Below the pieces are notes generated by a model. The model was not told the DNA's origin. It made no database searches and saw only the letters and a program-made list of their open reading frames with translations. From a virus: a stretch of 34,769 nt of DNA. Within the stretch, counting starts at the first letter, position 1. Every line of letters begins with the position of its first letter. Location: IMG/VR virus record IMGVR_UViG_3300042485_000012, positions 1-34,769 of that record. The stretch is one strand, 5' to 3'. The position numbers and the translations under genes were made by a program. Shown here piece after piece: positions 1 through 6,955 of the stretch.

Positions 1-186
1 GGTGTGGGTTCGGTATCTGTCGGGGTGCAGTTTCAGCCAGCCCCGTCGCGCAGATCGAAGGGGGGGGTAAACCCTAATCAGTCAGGCAGAATCGGTTAGT
101 AAGTGACCACTCTCCTAGCATGGCGCATGAATACTAGATAAACGCATATTGTCGTATATTTCTACTTAACACTATGTTCATTATGT
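1..186. repeat. Left copy of terminal direct repeat
   Basis: The first 186 bases recur at the right end (34583-34769). The only difference seen is the G-run at about 60-67, with 8 G here and 9 G in the right copy. This is what a circular or terminally redundant genome looks like after assembly, or a true short direct terminal repeat. The left copy starts inside what is a longer G-run at the right end, so the contig edge lies in a hard-to-sequence G-tract. It holds no gene: a G/C-rich first 70 bases, then AT-rich DNA. Confidence 0.95.
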
Positions 187-298
187 AAAGTTATTTTGCT
201 GTTATCCACAGGTTTGTAAGCGTTTTTGTGCATAACTTCGCCAGTTTCCACGCAACTGTGGACAACTAGGACAACTTCGCGCTGTTTTCTGTGGATAT
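91..298. other. Candidate replication origin: DnaA-box cluster with AT-rich flank
   Basis: Four DnaA-box-like 9-mers lie within about 100 bases. They are TTATCCACA at 202-210 (plus, exact), TGTGCATAA at 227-235 (minus; TTATGCACA, fits TTATNCACA), TGTGGACAA at 257-265 (minus, one mismatch) and TGTGGATAT at 290-298 (minus, one mismatch, inside the end of terS). Starts are 25-33 bases apart. The 70-110 bases to the left are strongly AT-rich and could serve as an unwinding element. Host DnaA binding is known for this motif; origin function here is inferred. The gap between terS and terL is also a common place for packaging signals, so the two roles may coexist. Confidence 0.55.
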
Positions 299-706
299 GT
301 CCTCAACCACCTCAATGCGTCGCAATGCGTCGAGCCTCATGCCAGACAAGTTGACCTGCACCGATGGCATCTTATTCTGGGCGTATGAAGCTGGATTCCA
401 GCGCTCTGCCACCCATTGCCTCGTCTGGACGCGCAGACGCGCCTTGTTGACCTCCTCGATGTCTGTATCGTCGGCAATCTCGATCATCTGACCTACGATA
501 TGATCGGCTGCTCGCGCACGCACGCGAGACAAGAAGCCTTCTTGCGCTGGTGAGTCCATCCATTCGGTCAGCGCCTTCTTGCTGACACCGAGCGCCACAC
601 ATATCCTCGTCTCGCTCATTCCCGCCTCAAACATATTGGTGATCTGCTCAATCGGCAGCGTGTTCAGTAACGCAATGTCGTGAACCTTCTTTTTGTTTCC
701 AGCCAT
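266..706 (-). CDS. terS: Terminase small subunit (TerS), Sf6-like
   Basis: This 146-residue protein would recognise phage DNA and recruit the large terminase to start packaging. Residues 20-50 read as a helix-turn-helix (MFEAGMSETRICVALGVSKK), followed by an oligomerisation region with the segment KARLRVQTRQWVAERWNPASY at about 88-108 (long version not needed: key part RLRVQTRQW). That R-L-R-V-x-T-R-x-W signature is typical of Sf6-type small terminases. The ATG at 704-706 directly follows the upstream stop codon, and a good ribosome site (GGAGGAGAT) lies in the end of the upstream gene, pointing to coupled translation. On the closed genome terL follows on the same strand after roughly 340 bases. 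Its last codons contain a DnaA-like box. Confidence 0.8.
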   Translation of the reverse strand: MAGNKKKVHDIALLNTLPIEQITNMFEAGMSETRICVALGVSKKALTEWMDSPAQEGFLSRVRARAADHIVGQMIEIADDTDIEEVNKARLRVQTRQWVAERWNPASYAQNKMPSVQVNLSGMRLDALRRIEVVEDISTENSAKLS

Positions 707-1396
707 CTAAATCTCCTCCAAAGCCCGATTAGCCGTATTTTTGCGCATCTTGCTGGTATCGAACACCTTTGGCAACGACGAAGCCTCCAGCTCGTCCGAC
801 TTGACATCATCAAAGCCTGTCGCACCACCCATCGGAAACTCCTTCGCATCCTTGTCCAGTCTGACCATCGCAGCACAAGGCATCAACGCTTTGATCTTCA
901 TGGTGTCCTTGATGACTGGCGAGTCCATGATCAACTCCAGCTCTTCCATCGTCCAGATGTGACGATTCTGGACATCGGGTCTGAACTGTTGGTACAGCGT
1001 CGCGTCGTGATGTGTCCCAACCACCACCATCACCGACCCGTCTTGCATCTCATGTTCGACTGCAACTATTGCTGGCATCTCAGACACACCGTTCTCGACA
1101 GCCCACGCTTCGAGCGCTGCATAAGCCTTGATCATTCCTCCGACAGCTCTGTCCAACTTCACCTCATCTCTGGACACCGAAGCCTCGAACACTCTCTCAG
1201 CCTGTCTCCATACCTTGATCCGAAACTCTGAGTCCACCAACTCGATCAAGCGATTGATGCCCCAACGCTTTTCGTGCTCACGCTTGACCACAGACAGCTC
1301 AATCAACCTCGAATTCATAAATACCTCAAAAGTATTCATAGGGAAATCTGGCTGTTTTAGACCACCAACAACTTTCTTCAAACTCTTCTTAACCAT
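707..1396 (-). CDS. Hypothetical protein upstream of TerS
   Basis: I do not recognise this 229-residue protein. It begins with a basic stretch (MVKKSLKKVVGG), has a mixed alpha/beta middle with a hydrophobic strand pair near MPAIVAVEHEMQDG and VMVVVGTHHD, and ends in a charged tail. I chose the ATG at 1394-1396 because GGAGTTG stands just before it; an in-frame ATG twelve bases upstream (1408) has only A/T-rich sequence before it. The gene abuts terS without a gap and follows a repeat-rich region downstream of the primase-helicase. A role in replication-to-packaging transition is possible but only from position. No known domain is evident. Confidence 0.75.
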   Translation of the reverse strand: MVKKSLKKVVGGLKQPDFPMNTFEVFMNSRLIELSVVKREHEKRWGINRLIELVDSEFRIKVWRQAERVFEASVSRDEVKLDRAVGGMIKAYAALEAWAVENGVSEMPAIVAVEHEMQDGSVMVVVGTHHDATLYQQFRPDVQNRHIWTMEELELIMDSPVIKDTMKIKALMPCAAMVRLDKDAKEFPMGGATGFDDVKSDELEASSLPKVFDTSKMRKNTANRALEEI

Positions 1397-1443
1397 AGAC
1401 AACTCCATTTTTTAAAAATAACCAAATCGGACGCATTGCCACA

Positions 1444-1559
1444 ATGGACAGGTGGTGTGTATTACATACACACACACCCCATCTGTCCATCGTTTTGGCA
1501 TAGACAAATGGATTTTTGGTTGTCCATCCATTTGTCCTTGATATGTCCATTTGTCCACA
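1444..1559. repeat. Imperfect inverted repeat and TTGTCCA-type direct repeats
   Basis: This non-coding gap between the primase-helicase and the next gene is rich in structure. ATGGACAG (1444-1451) and CTGTCCAT (1483-1490) form outer arms, and GTGTGTAT/ATACACAC (1455-1473, 3-base centre) form a perfect inner palindrome. To the right lie repeated units TTGTCCATC (1520-1528), TTGTCCTTG (1532-1540), ATGTCCATT (1543-1551) and TTGTCCACA (1551-1559), plus TCCATTTGTC at 1527-1536, 1546-1555 and inverted at 1503-1512. The last unit is one base off a DnaA box. Iterons of a replication origin, or an operator/terminator structure for the flanking genes, are the likely meanings. Confidence 0.65.
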
Positions 1560-1560
1560 C

Positions 1561-3612
1561 TCATTTCTTGATCTGCACAACCACCGAATTAGATGATTTT
1601 GCGCCATCATCGTCCGCATATACAGCCCAGCACAATTCACCATAAATGATTACTTTTTGTAAATCAGCAAGATCGGCTTTGACGCGATACCAAGCCTTAT
1701 TTAGCGTTGCTGGCATGACATCGCTGCCCATGCGTTTCTTGAATTCGTCCCTCCATTGATCAATCTTTATGCACTTATTGCGCATCCCATCGACCACCTG
1801 CATCTCGCCAAACTTCTTAATTGCGTCGTGCAGACAGGACAACGCAAGCCGTTGATTCAATCCAGCGCCTGTCCTATTTGGAGGAATTGCTTGGTTAGGA
1901 CGATCTGTATCCATCTCCTCATCTGGTTCAACCGCCAGACTGGATGCGCCTTCAAAGTCCACGATTCCACTTGATCCAGTAGTGACCTCGACCATCTTGA
2001 ATCCGATCCTCTGCCCGTCTTCCCCGTCCTTTTGCTTGCTGATGTGGAGTATTCCTTTTGGCGGTTGAACGCCTTCTATGCGGATAATCTCCAGCTCTGT
2101 GTCTACTGCTCCGAGTAGTGAGCTGTGACCCCTGAGTCCTTTGGTTGCGTCCTTACCAGCGTGATGCACCACCAATAAGGAGCACTCATACTTGCCTTGG
2201 ATCGCGCCAGCAGCCGTAATGAATGCACCCATATCCTCACTAGCGTTCTCGTTACCACCGCCAAACGCTCTAGCCAAGGTATCGATGATGATCATCTCAA
2301 AGTTGATGTCGTGGATCGCCTTCAAGTCGTCAATGGCTTGCACCAAGTCCTTGAGGTCTGTCTGACTGCTTCTCAGGTTGACTTGCCGTCTGAGGAAATA
2401 GACAGGTGTTCCTTCTGGTGTGTTGTGGTGCGTCTTGAGAGCCTTGATCCTTGACCCGATACCGCCATGACCCTCACCTGCGATGTACAGGACCGCACCC
2501 TGCTTGCTGATCTGGTTTCCGAGGAATGCTCTGCCTGTTGCGATGCACTCCGCAATGTCCAAGGCAATAAAAGACTTGAAACTCGCTGGCGGTGCGTATA
2601 AAGCGACGAATGATCTCTGTGGGATAACACCTTGCACCAGCCACTCAACTGGTTCGTCCTCGATGTCGTCCCACGCTTCGAGCTTGAATCCTTCGCGTTG
2701 AAGTGGTACTTGTGGCAGTTCCAACTCTTCTGATACTGGTGTCTCAGCAACGCCAATCAATCTTGCAGGAGTCGTTACATCTAACTCAGATGCAATGGCT
2801 TGCGTGGCTTTTGTCAGGTCTACCAGCCTGTCCTTGTCCCCGCCATACTTATGCACAAACTCGTATGCGTCTTCTTTTACTTCGTCGAGTCCAAGGTCTA
2901 CCACTCGGATACTTTTTGTAACCGACTTGAGAGCTGCAACTGCCTTCCTTGCGTACTCCCAGCCCACCGTATCGTTGTCAGGCACTATCGCAATGGTGAG
3001 TCCGACTAGGTGCTTGACCACATCTTCTGGGAAATTACTTGCACCGTTGTGCGTACAGGTTGCCACCACACCTAAAGACTTGAGAGCGTCGGCTGCCTTC
3101 TCGCCCTCACAGAGAAATACAGTTCTGCCTGTTTTTCGTGCAAAGTCCACCTCTGGCAGGTTGTACGGGACTATGTTCGCACCCGTCATACTCGCGTGCC
3201 GTCTACCGTTCTCGTCCACGCGGTACTGCTTGTATGTTTTTCCTTTGGAGTCGAAGGTCTTGTAGCGTTGTTTTATGTGCTGTACTACCCCATCCTCGTC
3301 GGTGTAGTGCCACTCCTGTTCGAGCACAGGTTCTTGAGGTTTCGGTAACGGCTTGATCTGGGTCAAGAAGTCTGTCGGGTTCGGTAAATCATCGAGCAGA
3401 CCGTAGTCCTTGACCGCATTGAAGACCGACTCCTGAGAGCACCCACTAAAGCACTTGAAGAGTGGCTTGCCTTCGTCTGTTTCAGATACACAAAGACTTG
3501 GATTCCTGTCCCCGTTACCCTGCCCGTGTGAGCTGACAGGACAGCTCGCCATCCATTGCCCGTTCACTCGTCTTGCGTTGCCAAGCGCTTGCGCTATTTG
3601 TTCGGCTTGCAT
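1561..3612 (-). CDS. Bifunctional primase-helicase (zinc finger, TOPRIM, RepA/AAA_25-like ATPase)
   Basis: The 683-residue protein joins DNA primase and replicative helicase activities for phage replication. Residues 24-58 hold a zinc-binding pattern (C24, H29, C54, C58). A TOPRIM domain follows, with CEGEKAADAL at 168-177 (E169) and PDNDTVG at 211-217 (D212, D214). From about 330 there is a RepA/RecA-type ATPase: Walker A-like APPASFKS at 340-347, Walker B MIIIDT at 440-445, and a VVHHAGKD segment at 481-488 typical of AAA_25 helicases. The Walker A lacks the usual glycines (A340 and A343), though K346-S347 are kept. The C-terminal third has an extra domain, probably DNA-binding. It follows the methyltransferase gene by 17 bases. 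Family assignment is secure; the exact reaction is inferred. Confidence 0.9.
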   Translation of the reverse strand: MQAEQIAQALGNARRVNGQWMASCPVSSHGQGNGDRNPSLCVSETDEGKPLFKCFSGCSQESVFNAVKDYGLLDDLPNPTDFLTQIKPLPKPQEPVLEQEWHYTDEDGVVQHIKQRYKTFDSKGKTYKQYRVDENGRRHASMTGANIVPYNLPEVDFARKTGRTVFLCEGEKAADALKSLGVVATCTHNGASNFPEDVVKHLVGLTIAIVPDNDTVGWEYARKAVAALKSVTKSIRVVDLGLDEVKEDAYEFVHKYGGDKDRLVDLTKATQAIASELDVTTPARLIGVAETPVSEELELPQVPLQREGFKLEAWDDIEDEPVEWLVQGVIPQRSFVALYAPPASFKSFIALDIAECIATGRAFLGNQISKQGAVLYIAGEGHGGIGSRIKALKTHHNTPEGTPVYFLRRQVNLRSSQTDLKDLVQAIDDLKAIHDINFEMIIIDTLARAFGGGNENASEDMGAFITAAGAIQGKYECSLLVVHHAGKDATKGLRGHSSLLGAVDTELEIIRIEGVQPPKGILHISKQKDGEDGQRIGFKMVEVTTGSSGIVDFEGASSLAVEPDEEMDTDRPNQAIPPNRTGAGLNQRLALSCLHDAIKKFGEMQVVDGMRNKCIKIDQWRDEFKKRMGSDVMPATLNKAWYRVKADLADLQKVIIYGELCWAVYADDDGAKSSNSVVVQIKK

Positions 3613-3629
3613 CTAGTTTTCTTTCATAT

Positions 3630-4397
3630 TTATTTTGTTAGTAATTGCCATGCTGCCGCTGCCACTCTTGGAACTTGTCCATTTCCAACGGCTGCAATTC
3701 TGTCCAACCCATTAACCATCCCATCACTACTTCTCCACATGATGGGTCTGGTATTGTCTTTCTGTCCTCTAACCCGCCAAGATGGAGATGTTCTTTCGTC
3801 ATCTCCCACCACAAAGTCGATCCAACCTTGACACCGCTCTTGCGTAGTCCACCGTTGAAATACTTTGCCTTTGCGCTCGACCAATGATTGAAAAGGTTTT
3901 TTGGAGGAGTCGGCAACAATCCAGATTCTTTCCCTTCGATGTTGCCCACCGAAGTCGTCGTGTCCCAGCACTCCCCATTGCGCATCAAACCCCATCTGGG
4001 CAAGATCACACAACACTCTGTCGAGTCCTCGAAGAGTGAGTGCTGGTGAGTTCTCAATGAATGCGTATCTGGGCTGTACTTCGCGAATGACCCGTGACAT
4101 TTCTCCCCAGAGTCCTGATCTTTCCCCATCGAGTCCCGCGCCTCTTCCTGCAACGCTGATGTCCTGACAGGGAAATCCACCGCTGACGACATCGACCTTT
4201 CCCCGCCAAGGTTTGCCGTCGAATGTTGTGATGTCGTCCCAGATAGGGAATCTAGGTAAGAGTCCATCAGCTTGCCGTTGCAGTAAAACTCTGCGTGGGT
4301 AATCTTCGATTTCAACGGCACACACGGTACGCCACCCCAACAAATGTCCTGCAAGGATTCCTCCCCCCCCCCCCGCAAATAATGCCAACTCATTCAT
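3630..4397 (-). CDS. DNA (cytosine-5) methyltransferase
   Basis: This 255-residue enzyme would transfer methyl from SAM to cytosine C5 in DNA, probably protecting phage DNA from host restriction. Motif I is FAGGGGG at 7-13, the catalytic motif IV is GGFPCQDIS with C77, motif VI is ENSP at 115-118, motif VIII is QHRRER at 152-157, and motif X is VGNGQVP at 237-243. It is short for the family, with a small target recognition region (about 163-230). GGAG lies four bases before the ATG. No restriction enzyme gene is nearby, so it looks like an orphan. The motif I codons contain a run of 12 G (plus-strand C at 4363-4374), so single-base slippage would destroy the frame after residue 8. Confidence 0.9.
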   Translation of the reverse strand: MNELALFAGGGGGILAGHLLGWRTVCAVEIEDYPRRVLLQRQADGLLPRFPIWDDITTFDGKPWRGKVDVVSGGFPCQDISVAGRGAGLDGERSGLWGEMSRVIREVQPRYAFIENSPALTLRGLDRVLCDLAQMGFDAQWGVLGHDDFGGQHRRERIWIVADSSKKPFQSLVERKGKVFQRWTTQERCQGWIDFVVGDDERTSPSWRVRGQKDNTRPIMWRSSDGMVNGLDRIAAVGNGQVPRVAAAAWQLLTK

Positions 4398-4491
4398 GTC
4401 TCTCCAATTCTTCTAATCTCTGCTCCAACTCGTAGACCCGTTGAGCCAACGCAATCAGTAGCAGCATCCAAAATTCTTGTGTGTTTTCCAT
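4390..4491 (-). CDS. Small 33-residue ORF between terminator and methyltransferase
   Basis: An ATG at 4489-4491 opens a 33-codon frame, MENTQEFWMLLLIALAQRVY followed by a heptad-like E/L-rich tail, ending in TGA at 4390-4392 and overlapping the methyltransferase start by eight bases. It has a short hydrophobic helix and a coiled-coil-like end. The start lies six bases after the U-tract of a terminator and has no clear ribosome site, so it may be expressed only by read-through. Small proteins of this shape are seen in phages, but I cannot name it. It could also be no more than a leader frame that couples translation to the methyltransferase. Confidence 0.4.
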   Translation of the reverse strand: MENTQEFWMLLLIALAQRVYELEQRLEELERHE

Positions 4492-4496
4492 AGAGG

Positions 4497-4531
4497 AAAA
4501 AAAACGGGACTGACCTCTCAGCCAGCCCCGT
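4497..4531 (-). terminator. Intrinsic terminator after the ssDNA-binding protein gene
   Basis: On the minus strand a nine-pair stem (4504-4512 with 4523-4531, one G-U pair, ten-base loop) is followed by a run of eight U (A-run 4497-4504 on plus). It ends 12 bases after the stop of the ssDNA-binding protein gene, which would cap that gene's transcript and lower methyltransferase and primase expression. Confidence 0.85.
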
Positions 4532-4543
4532 CTCTCTTAAGAG

Positions 4544-5143
4544 TTAAAACATCTCGTCGTCTTCGACTGCCTGAGCCAAAGCAGTCTTAGGCGCTGCCTT
4601 TGGTGCTGGAGCTGGTGCTGCCATGCTGATCTTGCCGTCACTATCAAATGATTGCGTGCCGTCGTCCACCGCGTCCATGCCAGCAGGTCTCTCGATCCAA
4701 GACACCACATCAAAGTTAGGGATTCTTGTTGTCCCCTTGCCGATCTTCTCTAGCGTTGAGCCTTTGTACTCAATGACTGGGTACTTCCCTGCGTTGGCTG
4801 CTTGACCTGCCTCGATTGCCTTCCACAGCTTCTCAAGTCCCATGTTCGGACCTGTGCCGTTAGCAGACCACTCTGCGAGTCCCATCTCCTTGTTGTAGAA
4901 CTTGATGGAGAAACCGCGCTTGTGATCAGGTGACGGTTGAGCACCCTTCTTACCTAGACTTGCGTCTGGTTGCCAGTCGCGCACACCTTCTCCGAGGTGC
5001 ATCCAACCAGTCTGCAACGAGTCAGTATCCACAACCATTTTCTTTGGTGTGAATTCCTCCTTGTTTGAGTTGAGCCATGCGTTTGCGCTTGGCATAAAGC
5101 GGATGTAGTTACCACCGCCAGATGATGATGAAAGATTAAGCAT
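4544..5143 (-). CDS. Single-stranded DNA-binding protein, DUF2815-like
   Basis: This 199-residue protein is likely the phage ssDNA-binding protein of replication and recombination. The beta-rich body (about 10-150) includes MPSANAWLNSNKE near the start and aromatic-rich strands. An Ala/Pro linker (about 174-187) follows, and the protein ends in the acidic-hydrophobic tip EDDEMF. Such tips in ssDNA-binding proteins recruit partner enzymes. The gene sits between a Cas4-like nuclease gene and the terminator at 4497-4531, in a replication/recombination operon, as DUF2815 genes often do beside DUF2800 nucleases. Its strong terminator fits a protein needed in stoichiometric amounts. The ribosome site is weak (AAAGG). 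Family assignment is from recall of the pattern, not a search. Confidence 0.75.
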   Translation of the reverse strand: MLNLSSSSGGGNYIRFMPSANAWLNSNKEEFTPKKMVVDTDSLQTGWMHLGEGVRDWQPDASLGKKGAQPSPDHKRGFSIKFYNKEMGLAEWSANGTGPNMGLEKLWKAIEAGQAANAGKYPVIEYKGSTLEKIGKGTTRIPNFDVVSWIERPAGMDAVDDGTQSFDSDGKISMAAPAPAPKAAPKTALAQAVEDDEMF

Positions 5144-5193
5144 TTGAGCCTTTCGAGTTTATGTTGCACAGGGCAACGGTTTGGGGGAATGGA

Positions 5194-6294
5194 TTATTGA
5201 CCTAAAGAATAGTCACGCGCAAGAGTTAAACCACTACTCTCTTTCTTGGTGAGCTTGTCAATTAAGTCTTTTGATTCTTTGGGTAAGAGTTTGGCTGCTT
5301 CAGATGGGCTAATTAGTTCGCTAGTAACCAACTTATCCGCAGGGATACCAGCGTCGTGTAATTGATTCTTTGCGTCGTTCTCGTCGATCCACTTGCGATA
5401 CGCACGCTTAGGCTGCATCTGCCAGCCCTTGATCACTTCACCTGCCTCGATGCGTTTGACTGCATGGTCTCTGACTGCATCAATGAACTTCTCTACAAGT
5501 GGTGCGCGTTCTAGCAGGTCTGCGATCTGCTCTGGTGTGAGCGTAACCACCATAGACTTCATCTCTTCCTTAGTCATCACAGCAAGGTTTGGTGTGGCAG
5601 CAATGACCTCAAACCCTTTTCTTTGCGCAGGACAGATTGCTTTTGCTGGACACCATTGGCAACCGTCTTCTGTCGGTGTGGGTTCTGTATCGCCTTGTCT
5701 GATTGCTTGAATCGCTGGAGTTAATCTATTTGCTGCCCAGTCGTTTAATTCTTTAAATGTGATCTTGTGTGTACGGGGTTCACCGTGGTGCGGTTGAATG
5801 ATCGACAACTCGATGTTGCTGAATTCAATCTTTGCGTGACGCATCGCACCGATAGCGTATATCTTCATCTGGTCTGAGTCAGCGTCAACATATCCTCTGC
5901 CAGTCTTTAGGTCTGCAATGACTAAGGTTGACTTCTCGTCATTCCACGCCACCACATCGGCAGTACCACCCAGCTCGATGTCCTTGTCCTTGTACACGGT
6001 GACATACTGCTCGACCTTCAATGTGCCAAGACGCAACTCCAAGTCCCTGATGTGGTTCACATGAGCTGCTGCAAAGTCAGCGTTCTGCTCGGTGATAAGA
6101 ATGTCCTTGACCGTCTGTCCGATCCAGTCGTAGGGAGAAGCGTTGGTGAGGTATGCAGTCTCAGCCACCTCGTGTATAGCAGTACCAATCTGCGCAGCCT
6201 CTCCTGCTGGCTGGTGAGGAATGTCGGCACAAAGTCTCACAGATGCAGGACAAGAGAGCCAGCGTGTAGCTGCCGATGGGCGTAGTTTGATCAT
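5194..6294 (-). CDS. Cas4/RecB-like PD-(D/E)XK nuclease, DUF2800 family
   Basis: The 366-residue protein is a probable exonuclease with an iron-sulphur cluster, acting in phage recombination or replication with the neighbouring ssDNA-binding protein. The nuclease core shows GTAIHEVAE (H41), GGTADVV (D113), VIADLKTGRG (D128, K130) and DQMKIYA (Q142, Y146), the usual order for this fold. Cysteines near the N-terminus (C15, C22) and CQWCPAKAIC at 212-221 would bind a 4Fe-4S cluster as in Cas4. The C-terminal 130 residues are helical and of unknown role. The start overlaps the stop of the gene upstream (TAATG), so translation is coupled. The neighbouring 155-residue RuvC-like gene supports a recombination module. 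Confidence 0.85.
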   Translation of the reverse strand: MIKLRPSAATRWLSCPASVRLCADIPHQPAGEAAQIGTAIHEVAETAYLTNASPYDWIGQTVKDILITEQNADFAAAHVNHIRDLELRLGTLKVEQYVTVYKDKDIELGGTADVVAWNDEKSTLVIADLKTGRGYVDADSDQMKIYAIGAMRHAKIEFSNIELSIIQPHHGEPRTHKITFKELNDWAANRLTPAIQAIRQGDTEPTPTEDGCQWCPAKAICPAQRKGFEVIAATPNLAVMTKEEMKSMVVTLTPEQIADLLERAPLVEKFIDAVRDHAVKRIEAGEVIKGWQMQPKRAYRKWIDENDAKNQLHDAGIPADKLVTSELISPSEAAKLLPKESKDLIDKLTKKESSGLTLARDYSLGQ

Positions 6295-6491
6295 TAGTTG
6301 TTTTCCTGTAAGTGCAAAAGTGTGTAGATGCGACCGCGCACCTCGTTAGTGACTGCGTGACCCAGCTCGTCAGGGTTAAGTAACTCAGACAGCAATTCGT
6401 CTCTTATCTTGAGTTTGGTTCTGGTGTCCTCCAGCTCCTTGGTGAGCCAGACAATGTGCTCGCGCATTGCGTTGCGTTCTTCGTCGATCAT
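6294..6491 (-). CDS. Small coiled-coil protein
   Basis: I do not recognise this 65-residue protein. Residues 5-38 form a charged amphipathic helix that could be a coiled coil (LTKELEDTRTKLKIRDELL). Its start overlaps the resolvase stop (ATGA, 6488-6491) and its stop overlaps the nuclease start (TAATG), so it is clearly part of a tightly coupled operon. It may be an accessory factor of one of these two enzymes, but that rests only on position. Confidence 0.75.
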   Translation of the reverse strand: MIDEERNAMREHIVWLTKELEDTRTKLKIRDELLSELLNPDELGHAVTNEVRGRIYTLLHLQENN

Positions 6492-6955
6492 TGTTTAGTC
6501 CCCCACATTGCGATCAATACAGCTTCAGCGCGACCGTCGTGCTTAACCAACTTAAACCACTCCTGCTTGTCTGGAAATAACTCCATTGCGCGGTGACGAC
6601 TTGCGTCCTTGCCGTAACCCTTGTTCATAGTCCTAGCCCAGACTGCTGGCTGGACATAAGTCACAGGCACTTGGAGTGCTGCCAGAACACCCTCAATGAC
6701 CCCAGCAGAGCGTCCAAACGCAAACATGGATGAGACACCTTGGTTTGGCATTGAGCTGACCTTCTCGACTGCTGCATGAGTCGGGTTCATATCCTTGAGG
6801 ATACCGACCAAGGCTTGCGCAGACACTTGGCGCTTTGTCGTCTTACCGCGCTTGATCTCGACGATTGGCATATCGACGACAGACTCCAATATGCCATCAA
6901 CGATCAATGCAATAGCACCGTTATTGCCGACATCAATCCCAAGTTGTCTAATCAT
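6488..6955 (-). CDS. RuvC-like Holliday junction resolvase
   Basis: This 155-residue protein has the RNase H-like fold of RuvC and would cut branched DNA made during replication and recombination, clearing it for packaging. Likely metal-binding acids are D8 in LGIDVGNNGA, E64 in AAVEKVSSMP, and D140 and E144 in KHDGRAEAVLIA. The segment MFAFGRSAGVIEG at 77-89 is typical of phage RuvC-like enzymes. Its length is close to that of RuvC (about 170). It overlaps the HTH gene by eight bases and the small coiled-coil gene by four. Confidence 0.85.
   Translation of the reverse strand: MIRQLGIDVGNNGAIALIVDGILESVVDMPIVEIKRGKTTKRQVSAQALVGILKDMNPTHAAVEKVSSMPNQGVSSMFAFGRSAGVIEGVLAALQVPVTYVQPAVWARTMNKGYGKDASRHRAMELFPDKQEWFKLVKHDGRAEAVLIAMWGTKQ

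Noticed and set aside
680-1231. A 183-codon plus-strand frame over terS and the unknown gene
   Set aside because: It is antisense, with His/Leu/Ser-rich shadow composition and no ribosome site.
3638-4393. A second 251-codon minus-strand frame through the methyltransferase gene
   Set aside because: The protein has no methyltransferase motifs and no other domain. Motifs I, IV, VI, VIII and X are all in the other frame, so this is a shadow; it only matters as the frame reached by slippage at the 12-G run.
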